Assembly: GCA_014218235.1 (NCBI GenBank)
Contig: CM024760.1
Location: 143,359,245-143,423,244, forward strand
Direction of reading: 5' to 3'
Length of the DNA stretch: 64,000 nt
DNA from: Colocasia esculenta
Taxonomy: Eukaryota; Streptophyta; Magnoliopsida; Alismatales; Araceae
Shown: positions 23,769 to 34,223 of the stretch, piece by piece
Position numbering within the stretch: the first letter of the stretch is position 1
How the letters are laid out: each line of letters opens with the position of its first letter
Program-made: the position numbers and the translations under genes
The notes under the pieces: generated by a model
What the model saw: the letters and a program-made list of their open reading frames with translations, nothing else
What the model was told of the DNA's origin: nothing
Database searches by the model: none

Positions 23769-25449
23769 TGTTGGTCCACTCTTTTGATACGGCAGCAAGC
23801 TAACCTAGAGGGGGGGTGAATAGGTTTTTCTAAAATCTGAAATAGAAACTTAAACATAGATAATTAACACTTGAAAGTTTGGTTAGTTTAGTGTAATAAA
23901 GAGTAGCAGTGCGGAAGCAAATAAACAATCACACAAATAACACAAGAGATTTATCCTGGTTCGGCCCTTCCCACATGGAAGTTCTACGTCCAGTCTCCAA
24001 GCAACCTCTTGGGATTTCACTAACCAAGAGTACAGTCCCCCCCAAGGACAATACAACACCCAGCACCCCAGCTGGTCTTCTTCTCTTTCCCGGGCAAGAA
24101 GGCAGCCCACTTCTTTTACAAGCTCAAAAGTAAACCTCCTGGTACAAACCCCAGTGCAGTTCTTCTAGACACAAACCCCTAGCTAGGTTCTACACTGTAT
24201 ACAGTCCTACAGCTGGACAGAAATCTTTCTTAGAAAAGAAAGATCAGACCGAGAGCTACTACATGATGAACACTAAGAACTAGCTCACAGTCAAGGACTC
24301 TCCTCCAAATTTACAATGAGCTCGAAGAGAGAATGAAGAGAGAAAAGAAAGCTTGGAGGCTTGAATGCTTGAGACGCTTTTGCTTGCTTCTTCTGGGATC
24401 AGGCTCTTTCTCTCTTTCTTTGAGTGTATGTGGAATTTGAAGTTCCTCACTGGATGTACACTCCTTCAAGGATATTCAGGAAAGCTCTCTTAATTTTCTT
24501 CAGCCATGCTTCATCTTTTATATGAGAGCCTTTGAATAGATCCGTTGGAGTTCTAGCCGTTGCTCTTCATTTGTCTTGATCAACCTCTGGTGGTCTTCGA
24601 GGTCTGTAAGCATAGAAGAGAGTGTTAGCATAAAAGAGTGTTTTATGATAAACGGTGCATATCACTGTGTTTCTGCTAACATGATAAAAATAGTAGTTCA
24701 TATCTTTTTCTGACAAGACTCTGAAATACGCATGCAGCTTTTTCTGTCAGAAGATATTTGACTTCTCATTAGGCGCCAAAAAGCACTTTAAACAATCGAT
24801 GTTTAAATTGAAGTGAATCATTGTTTAAGTTACTTATCAAATCGTTATGATGAACACATCGTCATTTAAGTGAAAGCAAATCGATATGATGATCAAGTCG
24901 TTGTTTCACTTATCAAATCGTTATGGCAAGCAAATCGATGTGCAACCAAATCGTTGTGACTAGCAAATCGTTATGAGAACCAAATCGATGTGAGTCTTAA
25001 TGAATCGTTATGAAAGGCAAATCGATGTGAAGGCAAATCATTGCACTCACTTATGAAACCCTTATGAGCCTTAACGAATCGTTATAGAAGGCAAATCGAT
25101 GTGAGGGCAAATCGATGCGCTCACTTATCAAATCGTTATGAGCCTTAACGAATCGTTATAGAAGGCAAATCGATGTGAGGGAAAATCGATGCGCTCACTT
25201 ATCAAATCGTTATACGGTCAAATCGATGTTTCACTTAACAAATCGTTACACAATCAAATCGTTTTGTAACTTATCAAATTGTTTGTTAGTGAAATCGATG
25301 TGGCACTTTGAATAGAAATTGATGTATATTGAATGAACATCCATTTAACATTTTAGGTCACCATAAAATAATCATAAATATTGATGAAACAATCTAATCA
25401 TAAATTTTGTTAGCACCAAAATATGAAGGTAATAAAGAGTGGTTCAACA
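23769..25449 (-). repeat. 3' LTR of C
   Basis: It runs from TGTTGGTCCACT to GTGGTTCAACA. On the plus strand it has the GAGGGGGGGTGAATAGG stretch near the edge, the conserved GGTTCGG...CTACGTCCAG block (23956-23990), a TATAAAAG on the minus strand near 24515-24522, and the ATCGAT/ATCGTT array at 24793-25330. Confidence 0.9.
24793..25330. repeat. ATCGAT / ATCGTT word array in C 3' LTR
   Basis: About 30 units of the forms AAATCGATGTG, AAATCGTTATG and AATCGTTGTG are spaced mostly 15-25 bases apart, with some larger unit duplications (for example around 25070-25130 and 25140-25200). The matching array in the 5' LTR is 27695-28235. The central ATCGAT is a palindrome. Confidence 0.9.
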
Positions 25450-25466
25450 ATCTCCCCCTTTTTGGT
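25450..25466 (-). other. Polypurine tract of C, with further PPT-like tracts
   Basis: On the minus strand CACCAAAAAGGGGGAGAT lies directly before the LTR start TGTTGAACC. A near copy (25546-25558) and shorter purine runs (25595-25604, 25660-25685) follow in the interior. Several PPT-like tracts are a described feature of Sireviruses. Confidence 0.85.
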
Positions 25467-25469
25467 GAT

Positions 25470-26111
25470 GACAAAATTTATGTGAATTTTCTGACACAAA
25501 TATATGAAGCATAGAGAATGCAGAAAATTCATAGAACATACAAATTCTCCCCCTTTTTGTCACTAACCAAAGAGGAAGGATCTTACCATGTGATATCTCC
25601 CCTTAGAGAAAAATTTCTTACCATCGAGGGGTTCAACAATAATAGATATTTAATGAATGACTCCCCCTTAGTGTAGGCTCCCCCTGAGCATGAGACAAGT
25701 CAGATCTTGTTGGTCTTGACCTTTGACATGTTGTTTGTCAAGTCTTCAGAATTATTGCCTGCATTTATCTAAAAAAAAACCTTGCAAACATTGTCAGTAG
25801 CATTGTAGTTTACTGAATATAACGAACAGAAATGTAAGTTTAAAAACAGAAAACTACAACTAAAGGATGATTTTGAGCATCCTCTAACCATACCCATTTA
25901 AATGCCTTTTTCTTTTGTTCATCAAGAGTAGATAGGCATTTTCTTCTTTAATGTTGAAGCTATCTAAGGAGTTGTTTACTGAAGGTGTCTCCTGAGGAGT
26001 TACTTGGATTTTATGAGCCTTATCCTCAGCTTTTTCTTCATCAGAAGCTTCTTCAACGCTTATTTCTTTAGAGATATCCTTTTTGAAAAAGATACGAGGC
26101 TCCCTCTCAAT
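25470..26111 (-). other. Remnant interior of C
   Basis: AT-rich sequence carrying the extra PPT-like runs. From about 25980 to 26111 a minus-strand frame continues the acidic E/K-rich segment beyond a TAG stop (DISKEISVEEASDEEKAED-like). It resembles the variable linker between integrase and RT in copia Pol. No catalytic motif remains. Confidence 0.55.
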
Positions 26112-26609
26112 CTAGGGTTCCTCCTTTACCTCATGTTCTTCATGTGGAAGGATAACTTCCTGAGGTGCTTCCTGTTGCTCTCCTTGAATGGTGACAGTTG
26201 GAGAAGATGGAGTTATAGCTTCCTGTCTTGTTTCTCTAAACACTTGAGCATCAGTAGGTATTTCATCCGTACTGGGTATTCCTTCATATGTGAGCTTCAA
26301 TTTGTCCCACATATCTTTAGCAGATTGACATGCGGAAACTCTACTAAATTCCTTTTTAGATAGGGCACAGTATAAATAATTATTTGCTTTAAAATTCAAA
26401 GATAATTTACTTTTACCTGCAGCTGAAATAGAAGTGGTACCTGTAGTAGGAGTAACAACATAATCACCTACCTCAATTACCTGCCACAGATCAAAGTCTG
26501 TGCCTCGAATGAAGCATTTCATTCTCATCTTCCAGTATTGATAGTCCTCTCCATCAAAGAATGGAGGTCTGGTGACTGATTGACCTTCAACATATCCTTG
26601 AGCTGCCAT
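26112..26609 (-). pseudogene. C Gag N-terminal part fused to a Pol linker-like tail
   Basis: The ATG at 26609-26607 starts MAAQGYVEGQSVTRPPFF, then DYQYWKMRMKCFIRG, the DUF4219-type N terminus of copia Gag. The UBN2-type SAKDMWDKLKLTYEG follows at about residues 95-110. The frame then runs into an acidic, Q/E-rich tail (TVTIQGEQQEAPQE and similar) that does not look like Gag, consistent with a deletion joining gag to the region between integrase and RT. No zinc knuckle remains. Whether the 166-residue product is made is unknown. Confidence 0.8.
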
Positions 26610-26658
26610 GCATCTTTGCTCTAAGATCGTTGGATCTTCTTTGAATGATCAGAGACCC

Positions 26659-26670
26659 GCTCTGTTACCA
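26659..26670 (-). other. Primer-binding site of C
   Basis: The minus strand reads TGGTAACAGAGC, one base off the initiator Met-tRNA-type site, two bases from the LTR edge at 26673. Confidence 0.85.
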
Positions 26671-26672
26671 CT

Positions 26673-28353
26673 TGTTGGTCCACTTTTTTGATACGGCAGT
26701 AAGCTAACCTAGAGGGGGGGTGAATAGGTTTTTTTGAAATCTGAAATAGAAACTTAAACACAGAAAATTAACACTTGAAAGTTTGGTTAGTTTAGTGTGA
26801 TAAAGAGTAGCAGTGCGGAAGCAAATAAACAATCACACAAATAACACAAGAGATTTATCCTGGTTCGGCCCTTCCCACATGGAAGTCCTACGTCCAGTCC
26901 CCAAGCAACCTCTTGGGATTTCACTAACCAAGGGTACAGTCCCCCCCAAGGACAATACAACACCCAGCACCCCAGCTGGTCTTCTTCTCTTTCCCGGGCA
27001 AGAAGGTAGCCCACTTCTTTTACAGGCTCAGAAGTAAACCTCCTGGTACAAACCCCAGTGCGGTTCTGCTAGACACAAACCCCTAACTAGGTTCTACACT
27101 GTATACAGTCCTACAGCTGGACAGAAATCTTTCTTAGAAAAGAAAGATCAGACCGAGAGCTATTATAAGATGAACACTAAGAACTAGCTCACAGTCAAGG
27201 ACTCTCCCCCAAATTTACAATGAGCTCAGAGAGAGAATGAAGAGAGAAAAGAAAGCTTGAAGGCTTAAATTCTTGAGACGCTTTTGCTTGCTTCTTCTGG
27301 GCTCAAGCTCTTTCTCTCTTTCTTTGAGTGTATGTGGAATTTGAAGTTCCTCACTAGATGTACACTCCTTCAAGGATATTCAGGAAAGCTCTCTTAATTT
27401 TCTTCAGCCATGCTTCATCTTTTATATGAGAGGCTTTGAATAGATCCGTTGGAGTTCTAGCCATTGCTCTTCATTTGTCTTGATCAACCTCTGGTGGTCT
27501 TCGAGGTCTGTAAGCATAGAAGAGAGTGTTAGCATAAAATAGTGTTTTATGATAAACGGTGTATATCACTGTGTTTCTGCTAACATGATAAAAATAGTAG
27601 TTCATATCTTTTTCTGACAAGACTCTAAAATACGCATGCAGCTTTTTCTGTCAGAAGATATTTGACTTCTCATTAGGCGCCAAAAAGCACTTTAAACAAT
27701 CGATGTTTAAATTGAAGTGAATCATTGTTTAAGTTACTTATCAAATCGTTATGATGAACACATCATCATTTAAGTGAAAGCAAATCGATATGATGATCAA
27801 GTCGTTGTTTCACTTATCAAATCGTTATGGCAAGCAAATCGATGTGCAATCAAATCGTTGTGACTAGCAAATCGTTATAAGAACCAAATCGATGTGAGCC
27901 TTAATGAATCGTTATGAAAGGAAAATCGATGGGAAGGCAAATCATTGCGCTCACTTATGAAACCGTTATGAGCCTTAACAAATCGTTATAGAAGGCAAAT
28001 CGATGTGAGGGTAAATCGATGCGCTCACTTATTAAATCGTTATGAGCCTTAACGAATCATTATAGAAGGCAAATCGATGTGAGGGAAAATCGATGCGCTC
28101 ACTTATCAAATCGTTATATGGTCAAATCGATGTTTCACTTAACGAATCGTTACACAATCAAATCGTTGTGTAACTTATCAAATCGTTTGTTAGTGAAATT
28201 GATGTGGCACTTTGAATAGAAATCGATGTATATTGAATGAACATTGATTTAGTATTTTAGTGCACCATAAAATAATCATAAATATTGATGAAACAATCTA
28301 ATCATAAATTTTGTTAGCACCAAAATATGAAGGTAATAAAGAGTGGTTCAACA
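26673..28353 (-). repeat. 5' LTR of C
   Basis: 1681 bp, near-identical to 23769-25449. The array of ATCGAT/ATCGTT words is at 27695-28235. This is the LTR that would drive transcription of C. Confidence 0.9.
27419..27426 (-). promoter_or_regulatory. Probable TATA box of C 5' LTR
   Basis: TATAAAAG on the minus strand in the context CATATAAAAGATGAAGC. The word array lies upstream of it in U3 and the conserved GGTTCGG block lies downstream in R/U5. Equivalent runs occur in LTR A (near 690) and in the 3' LTR (24515-24522). Confidence 0.5.
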
Positions 28354-28919
28354 GAATCATGTTACATATTATGTGTAGAAAGCATGCTATAGGTTGCTAA
28401 TGGATATTTGTTTAATTGTCATAAAGCATGTGCCATGTATTCTTTTTATTGTTTAAAAGACTAGCATGTGTATGTGATATGTGTAAGGATGTGCTTTTAG
28501 ATTACTTGATGGGTCTTTCTTTTTGGAAGACTCATACTTGCTTTAACATACAGGTGAGACAGGTGTCCCAGTACTTGAGGAGGACTTACTGAGGAGCGAC
28601 TCCGAGCGATAGGAGTAGCTGCTTTTGTGGAGTGCTGCGTAGTTTACACTTTCTTTCGATAATATGTGAACAATGTTATTCATATGGACTTGTAATATTG
28701 TGGACATTTGTTATTTCTTTTATTTACTATATAGACTGTGGAATTATGTGAATGATGATGGAATAAGACTTCTCTTTTATTTCCATTGTACTATTTTGTT
28801 ATTCATGTACATCTCAGCCTATTGTGTTGTGTTGGGTAAATGTCCCACTGTAATGATGCCCTTTATATCGATGTAGATTGGTATAATCGTACCGGTATAA
28901 AGAGGGTCGTTACATAGAT

Positions 28920-28931
28920 TGGTATCAGAGC
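28920..28931 (+). other. Primer-binding site of E
   Basis: TGGTATCAGAGC, the exact initiator Met-tRNA-type site, five bases after the LTR end TTACA at 28914. Confidence 0.9.
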
Positions 28932-29101
28932 AACAGGTTGAGATAGTACATGAATATGCCATCATCTTCACAATATTGCAAAGTCTTTATAGAATTAGTC
29001 CATATATGTGGAAAATATCTAATAATGAATTAAAGATAGTTAAAAAAAATGGTTAGGACTAAATAACTTAGATTCTAACTAGATTAATTGTTTTACAGGC
29101 T

Positions 29102-29671
29102 ATGGCGAGTCGTGGTAGATGTGGTGCTCAGGCTAGGGAGGATGAGCAGAGGCGCAAGGTAAAGAAGTTTGTGATGGGGCTCAGACCATCATTGAGAGCT
29201 AGACTTGTAGCGTTCGACCACCGCACTTTGGACGAGGCTCTCAACGCAGCATGCAGGCAGGAGAGTGAGATGGAATTGTACCAGGAAGAGAAGAAGGCTC
29301 AAATGAGGAGGTTACCAAAACCGTTCCAACGACAGAACAAGAAGATGAAGAGACTCGTGGAAGATCAGCAACCAGCGATAGTACCAGCAAAGTCAGCACC
29401 CCAGTTAGTAGCTTCTACAGGCAACAAGAAGCCCAAGTGTGTGCACTGCGGTAAGCATCATGGCGGAGACTTGTGTTGGACAAAGACAAGAAGATGTCTT
29501 AAGTGTGGCAGCCCAGACCATCAGATTAGAGAGTGTCCGAAGTTGAAGACATTCGTTCCACGAGGTGTTCCAGCAACAGCAACAACGAAGCCAGCAGCAA
29601 GACCACAAGCACCGGCCAGGGTGTATGTGTTAGCCAGAGATGACGCCGACGACGTCACCAGAGGTGCTTGA
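29102..29671 (+). CDS. E truncated Gag with zinc-knuckle region
   Basis: A complete 189-codon frame starts at ATG 29102. Only about the first ten residues come from the normal Gag start. From KVKKFVMGLRPSLRARLVAF onward it matches the C-terminal half of plant gypsy Gag, including LDEALNAACRQESEM. Two cysteine/histidine stretches follow: CVHCGKHHGGDLCW and CLKCGSPDHQIREC, the latter a canonical C-X2-C-X4-H-X4-C knuckle. The capsid N-terminal half is missing, consistent with an internal deletion that also removed pol. It may bind RNA; any packaging would depend on proteins from a full-length relative. Confidence 0.75.
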   Translation: MASRGRCGAQAREDEQRRKVKKFVMGLRPSLRARLVAFDHRTLDEALNAACRQESEMELYQEEKKAQMRRLPKPFQRQNKKMKRLVEDQQPAIVPAKSAPQLVASTGNKKPKCVHCGKHHGGDLCWTKTRRCLKCGSPDHQIRECPKLKTFVPRGVPATATTKPAARPQAPARVYVLARDDADDVTRGA

Positions 29672-29694
29672 TCCGATCTTCGAGGATGAAGATC

Positions 29695-29713
29695 CTTTTT
29701 AAGGGGGGGAGGG
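29695..29713 (+). other. Polypurine tract of E
   Basis: TTTTTAAGGGGGGGAGGG directly before the 3' LTR start TGTAAGACCC at 29714. Confidence 0.9.
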
Positions 29714-32491
29714 TGTAAGACCCTCGAATTTTGTTCATATTGTGCTTATTTGATTTTGTGCATATTATAATTATTTAATTACTTATGTGCATATGTATAT
29801 ATATATATATGTATTTTTCTGTGCATAAGATGTATTTATTTAAATGTGTATATAGTATTTAATTATTGATGTGCATATTGCATTTATCTATTCTATATAT
29901 GTATGTTATTTGATATGTCTGTTTTCTGCCGAAATCCCTGTTAACGTCAACATCCCCTGACGTTAACATTAGGTTGATGGCAACCAGTGTGCCGTTGACT
30001 TCATATTGATGTCCAGATCGATGGACGCCTAATCCTTGTTAATGGCAGCAATGTGGCCGTTTACTTCTTCGGTTTTGATGCGATTCCAGATCTGAAAACG
30101 GCTGCATTTCTCTGGGTTCTTGATTAGGAAACAATCCCCAATGGTAGGAAACCTAATGTTAGGCGTACCTCGACCTATTAGCCCTATAAAACATCCCGTT
30201 TTCGGCCAAATTAGGTCTTTTGGCTCACGAGAAAAACCTAGGGTTTCTTGTGAGAAAACCAGACTTTTGCAAGCTTGATTCGGCGATTGGGGAGCTTCTT
30301 CCGGCGATCTACTTCGACTGGGAGGTGCTCCAACTATTGAGGAATCTTCCCCGACTACGGAGATCCATCTGCATCAGCAAAAAGACCGGATTTGGGAGGG
30401 GATTCTGCATCTTCTTAGCTTGGCCAAGGAGGGATTCTTCGACAAGATTTGATCTTCTTAGATTTATTTCCAGGCAAGTAATCGAGGGTTAACATCCCTA
30501 GACATGTCCTTTAGGTCTTAGGCATTTTTTTGGATTTTATTCGTGTCCTGGAACCCCCATTTCTCCATTTTAATTGCGTTCGGTTTGCACCTTCTGCAGA
30601 CAGGAAATTGACGGCAAGCTTGTTGCTGCCAAGATCTTGAGTTGATGGCAACATCCTGTGCCGTTAACCCACCTTGACGGCAAGGACCTTGCCACCAAGT
30701 TCTTCTGTTTTTCACATAATTATGTTTGACATGTCTGTGTTATGATTTCGGATTTCTAGTTGTCTGTACATGCTGTAGAAATTAGGGTTTGTCAGGTATG
30801 GTCTGTAGATCATATCATGAGGTTCTGTCGAATTTCTGAGCATGGTTTTATTTAATATAATTCTTGTTGTGGTGGAATATGCATGTTTTGACTGTGTTTA
30901 ATTCTGGATAAATAGATTTACTACATGAAAATGTTACAAAAATTTTACATGATCTTAGGGTTACTGTTCTCATGTTTTAGAACTGTTAGGAATGACTATT
31001 TTGCTGTTTACCATGTTTAAGTGAATAATTTGCTAAACTAGCATGAAATCTATTTAAATTATTAAAATTAGTTTTACTTTTGCGAAAACTCTGAAAAATT
31101 AGACATATGCCATATTACATATATAGAGTTTGTGATAAAAATTTGATACTATTTTGACAACTGTGAGTACTATTTGTCTTTTAAAAGGGGATTTAAGCCA
31201 TGTTAAGCATGTTTGAGTTAAATCATGTAAAAGTTAGTCATTTGCAGCATATTAGGGCTCTGTTATCACTTATTTATCACTTTGAAACAATAATGTAAGG
31301 TTCTGTAACCTGATATATGGATATTTATCTAAAGTGCATGTGAAAGGGGTTAAAGGGTGCATATAAGTGAATGAAACCATGTGAGTGTTAATGTGTAATA
31401 TGTGCCGAGATTGACACTGATACCATAAAAGGATGTGGAGCCGTACTGTAGTAAAGTCCCTATGGGAAGGCTCATTGTGTATGTGATATCCTATGGGCGT
31501 TATGATGAAATCCTGGAGGTGGACAAGTACCACTGGTTAGGGTGGAGAGGGCTTCTCCCGGTTCTGCGCAGTTACCAAGATTCGTCACTGTATTGCCTAG
31601 GTGATGGGTATGTGTTATGTGAATGTGTGTCCTTCTTTATGGTGGTTCGGACTATGTGTCATGGCAAAATAAGTGTAAAAATGTGAAAAATGTGAATATG
31701 TGCAATGTGAACATGTGATAGTGTTATGTGAATGTGATAACATGTGAAAAGATGTGAAACCATGTGAATGTGATATTTTTATATTAAAACAGCAAGCTTA
31801 AGGTGTGAATAAGTGTTAGAAAAGCATGTGAAAATGATTAGATATCATGCTAGGATTGCTAGTTACTATGCGCATAATTCCATGCTCTAATTGTGTAAAA
31901 TTGTGAAATGATATGAATAGAAATTGAAACCATGAATCATGTTACATATTATGTGTAGAAAGCATGCTATAGGTTGCTCATGGATATATGTTTAATTGTC
32001 ATAAAGCATGTGCCATGTATTCCTTTTATTGTTTAAAAAACTAGCATGTGTATGTGATATTTGTAAGGATGTGCTTTTAGGTTACTTGCTAGATCTTTCT
32101 TTTTGGAAGACTCATACTTGCTTTAACATACAGGTGAGACAGGTGTCCCAGTACTTGAGGAGGACTTAGTGAGGAGCGACTCCGAGTGAGAGGAGTAGCT
32201 GCTTTTGTGGAGTGCTGCGTAGTTTACACTTTCTTTCGATAATATGTGAACAATGTTATTCATATGGACTTGTAATATTGTGGACATTTGTTATTTCTTT
32301 TATTTACTATATAGACTGTGGAATTATGTGAATGATGATGGAATAAGACTTCTCTTGTATTTCCGTTGTACTCTTTTGTTATTCATGTACATCTCAGTCT
32401 ATTGTGTTGTATTGGGTAAATGTCTCACTGTAATGATGCCCTTTATATCGATGTGGATTGGTATAATCATACCGGTATAAAGAGGGTCGTT
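29714..32491 (+). repeat. 3' LTR of E
   Basis: It is the uninterrupted copy of 21544-28914 and shows the empty site for C (near 31940). It ends at GTCGTT, missing the final ACA. Its TATAAAA lies at 30185-30191 and GACGGCA words lie at 29940-30060 and 30610-30690. Confidence 0.9.
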
Positions 32492-32559
32492 CTAGCTTCA
32501 ATTGCCATCTCTTCTCAAATCTTTCGATTCTTCTGAGAAGACCTCGCTCTGATACCACT
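32492..32559 (-). other. Leader and PBS of the outer copia element
   Basis: The minus strand reads TGGTATCAGAGC at 32557-32546 (exact initiator Met-tRNA-type site), then a short leader and the probable Gag start codon (ATGGCAATTGAAGC) before the E junction. It shows that the LTR at 32560 is a 5' LTR read on the minus strand. Confidence 0.85.
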
Positions 32560-34223
32560 TGTTGGATCGAGATGGAGCTTTAGATGTCCTAAAGGGGGTG
32601 AATAGGACTTCTTGGACTTCTTGCACTGTTAAAATTTATCTGAAAATAAATCACACTAGTTAGTATCGTTAGTACTTAGTGTGGTGTGTGTGAAACAAGT
32701 GAGAACTTGGCGGAAAAAATCACACACGTGCACAAAGGATTTATCCTGATTCGGACCTCCTATCAATCAGGAGTCCTATGTCCAGTCCCCAATCACCCCT
32801 TGGGATTTTCACTAACTGCCATGAACACTTGGCCTTCTCTGAACCTGAGAGGTATTACAACCCACTTGCACCCAAGCTAGTCTTCCCTTCATAGAGAGGT
32901 ATTACAACCACCTACAACCATAGGTCTTCCCTTCACAGAGGGGCACTACAGGGAACAAACACCCGGCTGGTTTCTTACATAGAAATAAACACAATGTGCA
33001 TACTCATATGAAAGAGCAAACATAGAAGATCAGAAAGAAATACAAGTATGAATGAAATCTCTGACTCTTTCTGACTCTAAGAGGATGAACTAAGAAGATT
33101 TGGAATAGTAGAATGACACCCAAAAAAAACTTCTAAATGCAAGAGAGCTTGGAAGTCCAAGCTTGAACAGATGGCTCTCTTGAGATCTTGTGCGCTTCTC
33201 TCTTTTCTTTATGAGTGTAGAATGTGGTCGTGTATGCTCATACACTTGTATGTTACACTCTATGTTTGTTCTTGTTTTCACTTTCAAACTTCAGCTTCTT
33301 ATAATCTTTAGAGTCTTCAATCTTCCCATTTGAAAGTAGCAGTTTGAATTTGAACATTGGGTCTTGAGACTTGAGACAGCTGAGATTTCCATCATCAGAT
33401 CTTTAGCCCTTGAGTCTCTATGGCTTCAGGCTATGCAGATAGCTTCATGGCTCCATTTGACAGTTTCAATAAATGTTTGCAAGCTCTATGCCCATGACTG
33501 AAAGATAGCTAGCATGCTTTTGTAGGTAGCTGAGTATCTGCATGGTCAAGAGAAAACATAGATACCTCCATTCTTTCGGAGGTAGGTGAGATACCAAAAA
33601 ATATATAAAACAGAAAGGATTTCAGACAGACAGATGTATAGGTCATGCAAAAAAGTTTTTTTTTCAAAACGTGGAGCCTTGACAGAAAGTGGGAAGTGGT
33701 AGGTGAGTTCTGACAGATAAACCATACTGCTTATACCTACCACCACATTTTTCAGACCATTTTTTATCCAAAGTATGAACTATATGTCTGACAGAGAGTG
33801 AGAGACCAGATATACAAATCTTTCAAGTATCAAGATAATGGAAATGAGATTTTAAATTTGAATACATTAGAGTTAAATTTTCCCGCTAAAACATTTGAAC
33901 TTGATAACAAAATGAATAGAGAAGTACAAAGCACATTGGATAAATTATCGTACAGATAATAAAGAGACTGCCACAGTGTACATCATGTGTTCATCTGTTG
34001 TTCATTAAATAATTCCATAATGATTAGAACATTAATCATACTAATAATACATTAACAGTTTTACTGTAAAAATAATAACAGTCATCAAAACATCTAAGTA
34101 CCATCTAAGGAGTCAGAGTGAGATCAACAAAATAACAATAATCGATGTGAGATATAGAAGCAATCAACATTTAATTAAAGGTAATCATTGTAAAAGACAA
34201 TCGATGTTTGAGACAATCGATGT
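32560..34223 (-). repeat. Truncated 5' LTR of the outer copia element (LTR1)
   Basis: It starts TGTTGGATCGAGATGG and has the GGTGAATAGGACTTC edge stretch and the GTCCTATGTCCAGTCCCC block. It breaks off within a short AATCGATGT array at 34140-34223, where the closely related LTR2 begins. The terminal GTGGTTCAACA is missing. Confidence 0.8.

Larger units (their letters stand above)
23769..28353 (-). mobile_element. Sirevirus-like copia deletion derivative C
   Basis: Two LTRs of exactly 1681 bp flank a 1.2-kb interior that keeps the PBS, the N-terminal part of Gag, a short acidic segment resembling the linker between integrase and RT in copia Pol, and the PPT. Nearly all of gag-pol has been deleted. 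The near-identity of the LTRs means insertion is recent compared with the older layers here. It sits inside the 5' LTR of E. Confidence 0.9.
21544..28914 (+). repeat. 5' LTR of E (interrupted by C)
   Basis: It starts TGTAAGACCCTC and ends GGGTCGTTACA, with C and one target copy occupying 23769-28358. GTTAACGTCAAC, GTTGACGGCAAC and related GACGGCA words cluster at 21765-21890 and again at 22430-22510. The rest of the LTR is AT-rich with TGTGAA runs (23500-23660). Short ORFs such as 22052-22318 lie in the R/U5 region and are seen again in the 3' LTR without evidence of a product. Confidence 0.85.
21544..32491 (+). mobile_element. Gypsy-type Gag-only retrotransposon E (TR-GAG-like), with C nested in its 5' LTR
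   Basis: E has LTRs of 2781 bp (5', after removing C and its duplicated target) and 2778 bp (3'), a PBS, a short interior of about 0.8 kb encoding only the C-terminal part of Gag, and a PPT. There is no pol. This matches the published description of terminal-repeat retrotransposons with GAG domain. The 3' LTR lacks its last three bases (ACA) and no clean target duplication is present, so a few bases were lost at the right junction. It lies within the Gag region of a copia element. Confidence 0.85.

Noticed and set aside
24793..25330. CRISPR-like array of ATCGAT/ATCGTT words
   Set aside because: Units are short and degenerate, spacers vary in length and are themselves repeated, there are no cas genes, and the array lies inside an LTR of a plant retrotransposon.
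28920..28931. Possible tRNA gene at the initiator Met-tRNA-like sequence
   Set aside because: Only the 12-base PBS matches; no cloverleaf arms surround it here or at the other PBS positions.
21545..32491. E as a plus-strand autonomous gypsy element
   Set aside because: The interior between PBS and PPT is under 0.8 kb and no protease, RT or integrase motif exists anywhere in it.
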